The notes below the pieces were generated by a model. The model was given only the letters and a program-made list of their open reading frames with translations. It was not told the DNA's origin and did no database searches. Both the position numbers and the translations under genes were made by a program. A stretch of DNA of 64,000 nt. Source: Prevotella heparinolytica (GTDB taxonomy: Bacteria; Bacteroidota; Bacteroidia; Bacteroidales; Bacteroidaceae). The DNA is taken from NCBI RefSeq assembly GCF_004342845.1, contig NZ_SLXB01000013.1, positions 33,295 to 97,294 on the forward strand. Reading direction: 5' to 3'. Positions 18,213 to 27,321 of this stretch are shown here, one piece after another (within the stretch, counting starts at the first letter, position 1; each line of letters starts with the position of its first letter).

Positions 18213-20705
18213 ATGGAAAACAAAAGATTCGGATATTTCGACGACCAGAACCGCGAATACGTCATCACCGACCCCAAGACTCCCTGGCCATGGATCAACT
18301 ATTTGGGCAATGAGGATTTCTTCTCGCTCATCTCCAACACCGCCGGCGGCTATTCTTTCTACAAAGATGCCAAGTTCCGCCGCATCACCCGCTATCGCTA
18401 CAACAGCGTGCCGATGGACAACGGTGGGCGTTACTTCTACATCAACGACGGCGGCACCGTATGGTCGCCGGGATGGAAACCTTGCAAAACACCGCTCGAC
18501 AGCTACGAATGCCGCCACGGCATGAGCTATACCCGCATCAGCGGAGCAAAGAACGGCATCGAAGCCGGCCTGCTGTTCTTCGTTCCCCTCAAGACATGGG
18601 GGGAGGTGCAAAAGCTGACACTGAAAAACCTCACCCGACAGACGAAGCGCATCAAACTGTTCTCCTTTGCCGAATGGTGCTTATGGAATGCCGCCACGGA
18701 CATGGAGAACTTCCAGCGCAATTTCTCCATCGGAGAGGTGGAGGTGGACGGCTCGGTCATCTATCATAAGACGGAGTACAAAGAACGCCGCAACCACTAT
18801 GCTTTTTACAGCGTCAATGCTCCCGTCGACGGTTTCGACACCGATCGCGAAACGTTTATCGGACTATACAACGAATTCAGCCTGCCCGAAAAAGTGAGCG
18901 AAGGCAAGGCCGGCAACAGCATAGCTCACGGTTGGAGTCCCGTGGCTTCGCATTACATCGAGGCAGAGTTGAAACCGGGCGAAAGTCGCGACTACATCTT
19001 CTTGCTGGGCTACGTAGAGAACGGGCAGGACGAAAAGTTTGAAAGCAATGAAGAGAAGGCCGCCCACCACAACCCTATACTGCAAAGCGTATCGAGTGGC
19101 GCACTTATCAACAAGAGCAAAGCCGAAGCCATGATTTCGGCACTGGACACCACAGCCAAGGTAGATGCCGCCTTTGCCGAACTGAAAGCTTATTGGGACA
19201 GGCTGCTGGACGTCTGCGTGGTGAAGTCCCACGAGGAGAAGCTGGACCGCATGGTCAACATCTGGAACCAATATCAGTGCATGGTCACTTTCAACATGTC
19301 CCGCTCCGCCTCCTTCTTCGAGAGCGGCATCGGACGCGGCATGGGTTTCCGCGATTCCAATCAGGACCTCGTGGGGTTTGTGCACCAAATTCCGGAACGC
19401 GCCCGCGAACGAATCATCGACATTGCTTCCACCCAATTCGCCGACGGCGGATGCTACCACCAATACCAACCGCTCACGAAGCGCGGTAACAACGACATCG
19501 GCGGCGGATTCAACGACGACCCGATGTGGCTCATCTTCGGCACAGTGGCCTACATCAAGGAAACAGGCGATTTCGGCATCCTGCAAGAGCAGGTTCCGTT
19601 CGACAACCGCGAAGGCTCCGAGCTGTCGCTCTTCGAGCACCTGCGCGTATCCTTCAACCATGTCATTGAGAATCTGGGACCGCACATGTTGCCCCTCATC
19701 GGCCGTGCCGACTGGAACGACTGCCTGAACCTGAACTGTTTCTCGTGGGATCCGAACGAGTCGTTCCAAACCACGGAGAACATGACGGAAGGTTCCAAGG
19801 CGGAATCGCTGATGATTGCCGGCCTGTTTGTGGTGTGCGGACGCGACTATGCGGAACTATGCCGCCACATAGGCTGCAACGAGGAGGCCGCACGGGCGCA
19901 AACCTGCGTAGACAGCATGGTGGAGGCCGTGAAGAAACATGGCTGGGACGGCGATTGGTATCTGCGTGCCTACGACTACTTCGGCCGCAAAGTCGGCTCA
20001 AAGGAGAATGAGGAAGGACAAATCTTCATCGAGTCGCAAGGATGGTGCTCCATGGCGGGCATCGGACTGGAAGAGGGCATGGTGCAGAAAGCGCTGGATG
20101 CCGTGAAAGAACGGCTGGACTGCGAGCACGGCATCGTGCTCAACAATCCCGCCTTCACCAAATACGTGGTCGAATATGGAGAAATCTCCACTTACCCTGC
20201 GGGCTACAAAGAGAATGCAGGCATCTTCTGCCACAACAACCCGTGGATCATCATCGGCGAAACCGTATTAGGTCGTGGAGACCGCGCTTGGGAGTATTTC
20301 CGCAAGATATGCCCGTCGTACACGGAAGAGCGCAGCGCCCTGCACAAGGTAGAACCCTACGTCTACTCGCAGATGATTGCGGGGAAGGATGCCGCCCGTC
20401 CGGGCGAAGCCAAAAACAGTTGGCTGACGGGAACTGCCGCATGGAACTATTACGCCGTCACCCAGTTCATCCTCGGCATCAAACCTGCCTACGAGGGTTT
20501 GGAAATCAATCCCTGCATCCCGGCCCATTGGAAGAGTTTCAGCGTAAAGCGCAAATTCCGGGGAGCGGAATACCACATCACGGTAAAGAATCCCGACGGC
20601 GTCTGCAAAGGAGTCAGGACAATCATCGTCGATGGCCGGCCGGCAGAGGGCAACACGGTGAAACACCTTCCGGGCACACACAACGTGGAAGTAATAATGG
20701 GATAA
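18213..20705 (+). CDS. GH94 cellobiose phosphorylase
   Basis: This is an 830-residue protein with no signal peptide, so it is cytoplasmic. It reversibly phosphorolyses cellobiose to glucose 1-phosphate and glucose, saving one ATP. It carries cellobiose-phosphorylase blocks: [68 protein letters not shown] (catalytic Asp region), [48 protein letters not shown] and [13 protein letters not shown]. Length is normal. Resemblance to clostridial cellobiose phosphorylases is close along the whole chain, but related disaccharide specificities cannot be ruled out. It is divergent from GH2 and markedly GC-rich. It would act after import of glucan or glucomannan oligosaccharides. Confidence 0.9.
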   Translation: MENKRFGYFDDQNREYVITDPKTPWPWINYLGNEDFFSLISNTAGGYSFYKDAKFRRITRYRYNSVPMDNGGRYFYINDGGTVWSPGWKPCKTPLDSYECRHGMSYTRISGAKNGIEAGLLFFVPLKTWGEVQKLTLKNLTRQTKRIKLFSFAEWCLWNAATDMENFQRNFSIGEVEVDGSVIYHKTEYKERRNHYAFYSVNAPVDGFDTDRETFIGLYNEFSLPEKVSEGKAGNSIAHGWSPVASHYIEAELKPGESRDYIFLLGYVENGQDEKFESNEEKAAHHNPILQSVSSGALINKSKAEAMISALDTTAKVDAAFAELKAYWDRLLDVCVVKSHEEKLDRMVNIWNQYQCMVTFNMSRSASFFESGIGRGMGFRDSNQDLVGFVHQIPERARERIIDIASTQFADGGCYHQYQPLTKRGNNDIGGGFNDDPMWLIFGTVAYIKETGDFGILQEQVPFDNREGSELSLFEHLRVSFNHVIENLGPHMLPLIGRADWNDCLNLNCFSWDPNESFQTTENMTEGSKAESLMIAGLFVVCGRDYAELCRHIGCNEEAARAQTCVDSMVEAVKKHGWDGDWYLRAYDYFGRKVGSKENEEGQIFIESQGWCSMAGIGLEEGMVQKALDAVKERLDCEHGIVLNNPAFTKYVVEYGEISTYPAGYKENAGIFCHNNPWIIIGETVLGRGDRAWEYFRKICPSYTEERSALHKVEPYVYSQMIAGKDAARPGEAKNSWLTGTAAWNYYAVTQFILGIKPAYEGLEINPCIPAHWKSFSVKRKFRGAEYHITVKNPDGVCKGVRTIIVDGRPAEGNTVKHLPGTHNVEVIMG

Positions 20706-20721
20706 AACGAGAAAAAGGATT

Positions 20722-21006
20722 CTACAATAACACGTTCGATATCACATGTGCCGTAGCTTCTACTATCCGATACCTGCGGCACACCTCGAGGACTATTTTC
20801 TGCGGGATGTCCGTCACCATCGGCCGTGTCCTTCCGTCTTCGCCGGTCACGTGGCGCAACGGCAGTTGCGGGTATATGGCGTGCAATATCAGGGCCGAGC
20901 GGTCGTAGGCCGTGAACGCCTCTCCCTTCATGTCGATGTTTATAAGGCTGTTTTTGCGGAATTCCGCCGCTTCCTGCATTCTTTTGCTGATTCGATAGGA
21001 TTTCAT
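20722..21006 (-). CDS. Small conserved-looking hypothetical protein (94 residues)
   Basis: The chosen start is the ATG at 21006 (MKSYRISKRMQEAAEFRK). The frame stays open to 21138, but the extra N-terminal 44 residues are only translated 21-bp repeats (THHLSLTAHH), so that longer start is rejected. The protein is basic, without a signal peptide or membrane segment. It contains FTAYDRSALILHAIYPQLPL and a C-terminal helical stretch. It faces the GH94 gene tail to tail, 16 bp away. The family is not recognised. It could accompany the HU-like gene upstream, but the repeat array separates them. Confidence 0.5.
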   Translation of the reverse strand: MKSYRISKRMQEAAEFRKNSLINIDMKGEAFTAYDRSALILHAIYPQLPLRHVTGEDGRTRPMVTDIPQKIVLEVCRRYRIVEATAHVISNVLL

Positions 21007-21009
21007 GGA

Positions 21010-21100
21010 TAATGGCGCGATTAGTGATGAGTGATGAGCGGTTAGTGATAAGTGATGAGCGGTTAGTGATAAGTGGTGAGTTGTCAGCGGTGAGCGATTA
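21010..21100. repeat. 21-bp tandem array (GTGATGAGCGGTTAG type)
   Basis: Units start at 21010, 21031, 21052 and 21073, exactly 21 bp apart. The middle two are identical (GTGATGAGCGGTTAGTGATA core). Further degenerate copies continue to about 21100, and copies in the opposite orientation lie at about 21136-21182. The same motif recurs at about 37741-37790. Confidence 0.85.
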
Positions 21101-21176
21101 GTGCTGTCCGTGTGGCTTCGAGGCTTTCTGTTTTTCACTCACCACCCACTAATCGCTCACCACCGGCAACCAACCG

Positions 21177-21713
21177 CTAACCGAGCGGATTCTCTCCTTG
21201 GCCGCCCGAGCCGCCGGGAGTACTGCCGCCCGTACCGCCGCCCGTGCCGCCCGGTGCAGGTGTGGGCAGTCCTTTGGCTTTGCGGTAGTCGGCCAGCGAG
21301 GCGTAGTTCACGCCGGCTTCCAGCACGCCGCCGTTCTCGAAGCTGAGGCCGTGCAGAATCTTGTCTCTCAGTTCTTTGGCGGGGGTGAATACCACACGGG
21401 GCGATTTTATCATCAGCCCGGCGTTGAACTTGTCGATGTCCTCCACACCATCGCTCTTGAAGGTGAGGCGGAACGTACCCATTCCGGGCACGTTCACCGT
21501 GTGGCCCTGTTGCAACTGTTGGGGGATGAATGCCGCCAGCAGCTCTATGGCCGCCTCCATCTCTATGGGCGCGGTGGTGGTGTTTGCCGTGGCCGCGCGG
21601 GTCAGGGCTTTTTGCTCCAACGGCCGTGAGCTGTTGGGCACGGCATACCACTTGACGGGTTCACTCTTCTTGGTCGGGTGCTTCTTCTGCACCAATTTGT
21701 AACTGATACTCAT
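21177..21713 (-). CDS. HU/IHF-like DNA-binding protein (HU-HIG type)
   Basis: This is a 178-residue protein. The N-terminal about 125 residues match the Bacteroidetes HU-like group: MSISYKLVQKKHPTKK, then KWYAVPNSS, IELLAAFIPQQLQQGHTVNV, GMGTFRLTFKSDG and a PRVVFTPAKELRDKI arm region. Such proteins bend DNA. The C-terminal tail (about 148-178) is a Gly/Pro/Ser-rich flexible tail (PAPGGTGGGTGGSTPGG), unusual for canonical HU of about 90 residues. It lies downstream of the fimbrial operon and is separated from it by a 23-bp repeat array, so it probably has its own promoter. Confidence 0.82.
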   Translation of the reverse strand: MSISYKLVQKKHPTKKSEPVKWYAVPNSSRPLEQKALTRAATANTTTAPIEMEAAIELLAAFIPQQLQQGHTVNVPGMGTFRLTFKSDGVEDIDKFNAGLMIKSPRVVFTPAKELRDKILHGLSFENGGVLEAGVNYASLADYRKAKGLPTPAPGGTGGGTGGSTPGGSGGQGENPLG

Positions 21714-21827
21714 GTTTTACAAAGTTTTAAATGTTTGATGATTAATGATATGATTCTCGTTCGACGCATTACCGCCTTATTCTTTACATGCCCTGTCGGG
21801 AGGCCTCCGGCAGGGGTGGTGTTCTCT

Positions 21828-21988
21828 CGCCGTATCGACGCCGCCCATGTCGCTATCATGAGGTTGCCTGCCTCACTATGGTGACGTTGGCTATCTCGCC
21901 ATAGCGACGTTGCCTGCCTCGCTATGGCGACGTCTCCATGCTCGCCATAGCGAGGCAGGCGGCCTCGTCGCGACAATGCTCTCATGTC
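21828..21988. repeat. 23-bp tandem array, seven units with alternating orientation
   Basis: Units begin at 21828, 21851, 21874, 21897, 21920, 21943 and 21966, exactly 23 bp apart. The core alternates between CGCTATGGCGA and its reverse complement (TCGCCATAGCG), with ACGTTGCCTGCCT-type spacer between. It fills most of the 327-bp gap between the large fimbrillin gene and the HU-like gene. No ORF worth calling is present in the gap. Confidence 0.9.
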
Positions 21989-22040
21989 TGCTATGATAGT
22001 ATAAAAGGTGAATGAATTCCACATGGTCGCTTCGCTCCCT

Positions 22041-24878
22041 TTATTCTTCTTGCGCTGCCCTCACCTCGAAGCCGTAGCCCCGAGCGTTGCTGCTCAGCGG
22101 GCTCACGTAGCCCGAGTAGAAGTTCAGGTTCCACCCGTAGTACGTGAAGTTCGGCCCCGCCGTCCAACAGTAGGCGCCGCTCCCAATGCTGTAGGGCACT
22201 GCGGAACTGATGTTCCGATAGCCCGACGCAGGGAAGAAGACAGTACTACCGGTGTGGTTCAGTCTGCAATGGAAGTTCCAACCCTTATCCCATGGAAAAA
22301 GCACGTTGAACTGCGATTGAGTGGATGCATTATTTCCTGTTGTGGTAAAGCCCGTAAAGGCATTGCTTGGAGGAAGTTTATATCCTACAGGCGATGGGTC
22401 GTAGATGGTCTTCACAACAGGGTTGTCGTTGGCTGTGTAGACGGTGTTGTTCGCACTCCAAAGGTTGGCGTAGGTGTTATCCATTTCCCAACTTGTATTA
22501 AAAGTGTTAGGGGCAGTGATACCCGATTTGATACAAGCAGTACCGGTTGAGAAACTTTGAACAGGGGGAAGCTGATTGGTCTTGACGTTCCCATCGGCAT
22601 CATACCAGGTCTTATTGATGCTGTTCGAGCTTCCGTCTGGATTCTCCAATGCCCCCACGAACGGGTCTTTGCGTCCCCATTGGAAGTAGGTATTGTTCCC
22701 AAGTTCCGCAATGGTATGCGCTTTCTGTTTCACTGTGATGGTTTGTGTCGCCGCCGGCGTGTATCCTGCCGTAGACCTCTGCTTGAAGCGCACCTGCACG
22801 GTGCGTTCGGCGTAGGCCTCCTCCTTTCCGTCGCACCAGCCGAGGCTGACGGTCATAAGCTTATACTTATAGCCCTGATAATTGGTGATTTCCTTGTCGG
22901 GTGTGGTTGTTCCCGTTGTTCCGGGCTTGTAGTCCGTCACCCAGATGTGCCAGCTCCAAAGCACGGTGTTCGCTGCGTCGCGCACCGCCACCACGGCATT
23001 GCCCTGCCGGATGGTGGATTGGTTTACGGTGAACTCAAGGAAATGCCTGTCGGAAGAGAGGGCCACGTTCGTAACAAGATTCGGCTCATCCTGCCAGACG
23101 AGCGTGCAGTTATCGGGAGTGCAGTTTGCATTGTTGTAAATGTATGGGTCGGTAATTCCGTTTCCGAGGTGGTTGATGAAGGTTGTCAGCACATTGCTTC
23201 CGCTTGCCGTAGAGGTGTAGGCCGAGGTGTTCCATCCCGGATTCGGGCCTCCGGGCACCTTGACATAATCCACCGCGTTTCCGTACACCAACGGCAACTT
23301 ATACCTCCCGGCGGCATTCACTATGTAGCAGTTGGCCGTCCGCATGGGGGCGATATTGCCCTGCCCGTCGTGGGTGGAGAGGTCGTATATGTTGGTGTTT
23401 GTCCCGTCGTTCACCGGTGAGGCATTCTTCAACGCCTCGTTGTGCGGGTTGCCCGAGGTGCTTGTCTGCGCCGCCACGGTGGCGGTGTAAACATCACCTG
23501 ATGTGCTGCTACTCCCTGTCCCGCTTGCGGTGAAGGCAGTGAGCCATGACGGTTTGGTGCTGCTCCAGCTCATTCCACCGTCCTCGGAGAACTCCGCCGT
23601 CCATCCAATCGGTTTTGCCCCCGTGGCACCTCCTCCCGTAACAGCAAGGTAGCTCGCCACCCCATACGTGTTGTTTCCTCCGGCGTAGGTAAACTCCGCC
23701 GGAGCAGTCACCGTCAGCGTAGGCGTCATCACAATGCTGCTCGTGCTGATGCGGTAGGTAATCGTCTTTCCCATGGGCCAGGTCTTCCCCGCAATGTTCG
23801 CCGTGAGGGTGCGGGGCGTGTTGGTCAGGCCGTCGGTGTACTTCACCTCTATCTGCGCCCCGGCGGGCAGGGTCTGCGGCAGCATCATGAACGTTGCCGC
23901 TTCGGGCGTCAGAGGCGTGTCGGGCTGCTGCGGGTCGGGCGCCGTGGCGGCGGGCGAGAGGGTCAGCTCGAAGTTCCTCGCCCCGCCCGGGCTGTTCCAT
24001 GCCGGCGAAGCAGTCATCGGCAGGCTGCCCGTGCCGTACACATTCTTCAGCGTAATCTTCGACACCGTGCCCGGCAGCATGTCGTCGCCCGTGACGAAGC
24101 GCACGGCCGTCAGCGCATGCTTCATCGTCAGCGGCTCGGCCGTGTTCGTGTTTCCCGGCCTGTCGGTAGAGGCCGCCACCAAGAGGTCTTTCTGGTCGGC
24201 AACATCGGTCGGTACTGTGTACGACAGGTAAGGCGGGTTGCCCGAAGTCCCGTTGTTGAACGCCGTCAGCCCCGCACTGCCGTAGGGCGCCGAGGCAAAG
24301 AAACTGATTCTGCGTGCAGCTCCCGGCCAGTGATACTCGGTGCTCCAGGCATCGCTCTTCTTCACCTTCACGGTGCGCATGTAGCTTGTGGCACTGCCGC
24401 CCGTATAGGCCGACGGCCAACTGTCCGATGCGGGGTAGACGAACGCCGTCACCGCCATCTCGTCGTACATCGTGGCAGTGGTTACGGGCGCAGCCTTCGT
24501 GCGTGCCCCGCCGTTTTGTGCGGTTGCGTCGCCTCCGACGCCCTCTTCGGCCGTGCCTCCGTCCTCCCCGATGCCGTCCGTAGTCACGGCGTGCAGGTAC
24601 AGCGGATTACCGTCTCCGGAAGCCTCACCCTCCAGGGGGATTACCTGCACGGCGGGCAGCGTGTCGGCAGGCAGGCTGCCCGCCTCCGTCCCCGCACCCT
24701 TTGTCAGTGCGGCCTGCGCGGCACTGCCTTCCTTCCAGAGGTCGACCGCGAACCCTATCCTCCCTCCCGTGGAGGGGCTCTCATCCCGCTCGTCCGTGCA
24801 GCCGGCAGGAACAGTGGATAATAACAGCAATGCCGCCGCACCCGCGACGAGCATCCCCATGCAATGTCTCTTCTTCAT
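22041..24878 (-). CDS. Large fimbrillin-family lipoprotein, possible tip or accessory fimbrial subunit
   Basis: This is a 945-residue protein with a lipoprotein signal (LLLLSTVPAGCTDERDE). An N-terminal Mfa/fimbrillin-like domain spans about 40-390: GRIGFAVDLWK, YHWPGAARRISFFASAPYG, TMKHALTAVRFVTGDDMLPG, ATFMMLPQTLPAGAQIEVKY and MGKTITYRIST. A long middle region with BACON-like or Ig-like character follows. The C-terminal region (about 800-945) resembles the DPSPVGYKLPPS and FFPASGYRN blocks common in Bacteroides fimbrial tip proteins. It is GC-rich and last in the operon behind the Mfa-like gene. A tip or accessory role is inferred from size and position. Confidence 0.8.
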   Translation of the reverse strand: MKKRHCMGMLVAGAAALLLLSTVPAGCTDERDESPSTGGRIGFAVDLWKEGSAAQAALTKGAGTEAGSLPADTLPAVQVIPLEGEASGDGNPLYLHAVTTDGIGEDGGTAEEGVGGDATAQNGGARTKAAPVTTATMYDEMAVTAFVYPASDSWPSAYTGGSATSYMRTVKVKKSDAWSTEYHWPGAARRISFFASAPYGSAGLTAFNNGTSGNPPYLSYTVPTDVADQKDLLVAASTDRPGNTNTAEPLTMKHALTAVRFVTGDDMLPGTVSKITLKNVYGTGSLPMTASPAWNSPGGARNFELTLSPAATAPDPQQPDTPLTPEAATFMMLPQTLPAGAQIEVKYTDGLTNTPRTLTANIAGKTWPMGKTITYRISTSSIVMTPTLTVTAPAEFTYAGGNNTYGVASYLAVTGGGATGAKPIGWTAEFSEDGGMSWSSTKPSWLTAFTASGTGSSSTSGDVYTATVAAQTSTSGNPHNEALKNASPVNDGTNTNIYDLSTHDGQGNIAPMRTANCYIVNAAGRYKLPLVYGNAVDYVKVPGGPNPGWNTSAYTSTASGSNVLTTFINHLGNGITDPYIYNNANCTPDNCTLVWQDEPNLVTNVALSSDRHFLEFTVNQSTIRQGNAVVAVRDAANTVLWSWHIWVTDYKPGTTGTTTPDKEITNYQGYKYKLMTVSLGWCDGKEEAYAERTVQVRFKQRSTAGYTPAATQTITVKQKAHTIAELGNNTYFQWGRKDPFVGALENPDGSSNSINKTWYDADGNVKTNQLPPVQSFSTGTACIKSGITAPNTFNTSWEMDNTYANLWSANNTVYTANDNPVVKTIYDPSPVGYKLPPSNAFTGFTTTGNNASTQSQFNVLFPWDKGWNFHCRLNHTGSTVFFPASGYRNISSAVPYSIGSGAYCWTAGPNFTYYGWNLNFYSGYVSPLSSNARGYGFEVRAAQEE

Positions 24879-25058
24879 GTTGTTTGTTTTTTAGATTCTG
24901 ATCTCTAACGTCTGATAAAAAGTGGACGGAAAGGAATAGAAGGCCCACGCATCGTCTGCGCAGTGCCCTCCCCGGTATTATAAAGGCATTGGATAAGAAG
25001 TTTGCTTCCGGTTCCATCCTTTCCGCCCGGTTTCGTGATAGGATTCCCTTAAAGGGTA

Positions 25059-26195
25059 TTACATGCTTATGTTCTCATTCTGGTCAGCCCAGTTATCCAC
25101 AGTGACAGTGAACTTGATGGGGTTGTTCAGAATAGGATCGCCCGGATTGGACGGGAAATTAGGCCCTACCGGAGGTGTCACGGTGCCGCCACCCGGGTTC
25201 GGGTTGTCCTGGTTGGGTGGAACCACGCCGCCGCCGTCACCGAACTCAAGCGTATAGACGTACTTCTTGCCCGGTTGCCATTCCGTGTCGATGCCCACGG
25301 CCGCGAAAGCGTAAGCCGCCGGTGCAGTGCTCGGGTAAAGGGCGGTATAGTTGCCCGAACCGTTGTTAATGTCCATACGGCAGAGCACGGCGATGTACGC
25401 TCCGGTAGGAGCGGAAGCCTGCACGTACTTGGTGAGCTGCTGCGGAATCATCATGAAGTTATCCGAACCGAACATGATGCTCTGGGCAGTAGTGTTTAGT
25501 TCCAATCCCGTGCCTGTGGCATCCTCTGCCAGGAAGTCTTTCGGAGTGGAGAGGGTCGCCCAGTTCGTGCGGGGCACGGAATATGAGGAAATTGTTGCGG
25601 TCTGCGGGAAAGCGAAGTCACCTTTCGAGTTGATTGCCCCCAGTTTCACGCCCATCACTTTAACACGCAGGTTGGCGTTGGTACATTTGGCCTTCACCTC
25701 TATCTGCGAGAGGATATGCTTGAAGTTCATGGGCACACCCGAAGCGCCGTAAGTTGCCTTGTCGCCACTGTTGAAAGCTGCTACCACGTCCTTCTGGGCG
25801 GATACAGCCTGCTCCACTTCAAAACCGGTGATTTTCTGGTTGCTTGCACCGTGGGCGATGCTCACCAATGGGTTGATGCTTGTAGGCGCGTATGCGGTGA
25901 AATCCAGTGTACCTGCCGGCCAGTAATACACGGAAGCGGTGTTCCATGTGACACCGGCATCGGTTGAGGTCACCGCCAGATTAGTAAAATAGTTGGCTCC
26001 ACCCGCATTGGGGAAAGCCGTCACGTTGAACGAGCCCATGTTGGCGAGCGTGGTCACCGCGCGGGTTGTCTTGCCCAGCGAGGTGCGGAAGCCGATGGCA
26101 CCGCTTTGGTCCACGCTCGAGGTCTCGTCCTGCGAGCAGGCGGCCAGCGCCATGAGCGCCAGCCCTGCATAAAATACATGTTTCATTGTTTTCAT
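25059..26195 (-). CDS. Mfa-like fimbrillin (probable major fimbrial subunit)
   Basis: This is a 378-residue lipoprotein (LALMALAACSQDETSS). Fimbrillin features in order are: AIGFRTSLGKTTRAV near the N-terminus, where the Arg is the expected cleavage-type site for donor-strand polymerisation; FNVTAFPNAGGANYFT; YYWPAGTLDFTAYAPTS; FKHILSQIEVKAKC; FMMIPQQLTKYV; and WQPGKKYVYTLEF near the end, followed by a Pro/Gly/Asn-rich linker and VTVDNWADQNENISM. Such precursors reach the outer membrane as lipoproteins, are cut by an Arg-gingipain-like protease and polymerise into fimbriae. It sits between DUF5119 and the large fimbrillin gene. Confidence 0.87.
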   Translation of the reverse strand: MKTMKHVFYAGLALMALAACSQDETSSVDQSGAIGFRTSLGKTTRAVTTLANMGSFNVTAFPNAGGANYFTNLAVTSTDAGVTWNTASVYYWPAGTLDFTAYAPTSINPLVSIAHGASNQKITGFEVEQAVSAQKDVVAAFNSGDKATYGASGVPMNFKHILSQIEVKAKCTNANLRVKVMGVKLGAINSKGDFAFPQTATISSYSVPRTNWATLSTPKDFLAEDATGTGLELNTTAQSIMFGSDNFMMIPQQLTKYVQASAPTGAYIAVLCRMDINNGSGNYTALYPSTAPAAYAFAAVGIDTEWQPGKKYVYTLEFGDGGGVVPPNQDNPNPGGGTVTPPVGPNFPSNPGDPILNNPIKFTVTVDNWADQNENISM

Positions 26196-26316
26196 TCTTT
26201 TAATTGTTTAATTGATTAATTGATTTTGATTGAACTCTTGCAATCCTTATCACGATATGTCTGTTTGTCCGATGCATGTTTATCCGTGCGCGGGGCGTCC
26301 GTTCCCGCGCACGTTC

Positions 26317-27321
26317 TCAGAGCTTGAGCGTGTGTTCCTCGGATCCCCACTCGTCCACCGAGGGGTGGAAGCCCCCGCCGTTGACGATGGGCTTGGGCAA
26401 GGACAGTTTGTCTATGACGATGCGTATGTGCCGCTTGTCCGGCGCATTGTTCACCCGGTCGCTCACGTCGAAGCGGAAATAGTGCTTGCTGCCGTCGGCA
26501 AGGATGACGTAGAGCGTCAGCGTGCGCCCGGTATCGGCATTCGCCGAAAGGCCGAAGACCTGCATGCTACCCGTAATCCTCGAGCCCCCGTCGGGGTCGG
26601 CGGCGAAAGGCACGGTGCTGCGCACGGCCGAAAGCGTGCCGCTGCCGGGGAAGAGCGAGCCGGATAGCCCGGAGAGCGAGGCCCCGACGGCGGAGACGTA
26701 TTTCAGGTTCTCCACGTTCAGCACCTCCAGGCTCACGGTGGAGGTCAGGGGCTGCACGGGCAGCACAACGGTGCGGGGTGCATTCTCGTCGTCGCCCCTC
26801 TCCAGCCGTACGCCATCGAGGCTTCCGCCCCATACGGCATCGGGCGCCAGCACAACCTGCTCGCCGCCGAGATTGGCGCCGGGAGGGTTGCCCTGTGCGT
26901 TGACAGCCTCGAGCAGCGTGCTTTGACGCGTGTACAGCTCAAGCGTACCATGGCTATCCTCACCGCGCACCTGCACCACCTCGCTGTCGTTGTTCATATA
27001 GACCACCCGGTAGGCTCCCCACGGTATCTTGGCGGTACCTCCCGCCGGGTCGGTGAAGTCGCAACGCACGGGCTTCCCACCCGCTTCGGGGAAGAACCAG
27101 GCGCACATCCCTTCCACCCGCGCGCCGGGGGCGGCGCTCCAGTCGAACTTCACACGCACCTCCGCCGTGGACGAGGAGGGGTAATAAAGTTCCTTGTGCC
27201 GGCACGAGGAGAACGTGCAGGCCACGAATGCGGCGATGAGCGCGGCGCAGGCTGTCAGCATGAGGGCGGCGGCTATGCTCCTCACCGTCTTCATCCTTTC
27301 CATTGTTTTCTTCGTTTTCAT
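26317..27321 (-). CDS. DUF5119-family lipoprotein of a fimbrial operon
   Basis: This is a 334-residue protein. A long leader contains a lipobox (FVACTFSSCRHKELYYPS). The mature part matches the DUF5119 pattern: VRVKFDWSAAPGARVEGMCA, FFPEAGGKPVRCDF, a repeat of paired beta-sheets and a final DEWGSEEHTLKL. In Bacteroides these proteins are found between DUF3575 and fimbrillin genes and may be fimbrial anchor or accessory subunits. The start overlaps the DUF3575 stop by 4 bp (ATGA), so the two are translationally coupled. Very GC-rich. Confidence 0.82.
   Translation of the reverse strand: MKTKKTMERMKTVRSIAAALMLTACAALIAAFVACTFSSCRHKELYYPSSSTAEVRVKFDWSAAPGARVEGMCAWFFPEAGGKPVRCDFTDPAGGTAKIPWGAYRVVYMNNDSEVVQVRGEDSHGTLELYTRQSTLLEAVNAQGNPPGANLGGEQVVLAPDAVWGGSLDGVRLERGDDENAPRTVVLPVQPLTSTVSLEVLNVENLKYVSAVGASLSGLSGSLFPGSGTLSAVRSTVPFAADPDGGSRITGSMQVFGLSANADTGRTLTLYVILADGSKHYFRFDVSDRVNNAPDKRHIRIVIDKLSLPKPIVNGGGFHPSVDEWGSEEHTLKL

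Noticed and set aside
20042..20908. 288-residue plus-strand ORF overlapping the end of GH94
   Set aside because: It is a shadow frame of GC-rich GH94 coding sequence, with His/Arg-rich composition and no family match.
21007..21138. N-terminal extension of the 94-residue ORF
   Set aside because: The extra residues are translated 21-bp DNA repeats (THHLSLTAHH). The ATG at 21006 is the better start.
23509..24420. 303-residue minus-strand ORF inside the large fimbrillin gene
   Set aside because: Alternative frame of a GC-rich gene, with Ala/Arg/Asp-rich shadow composition.
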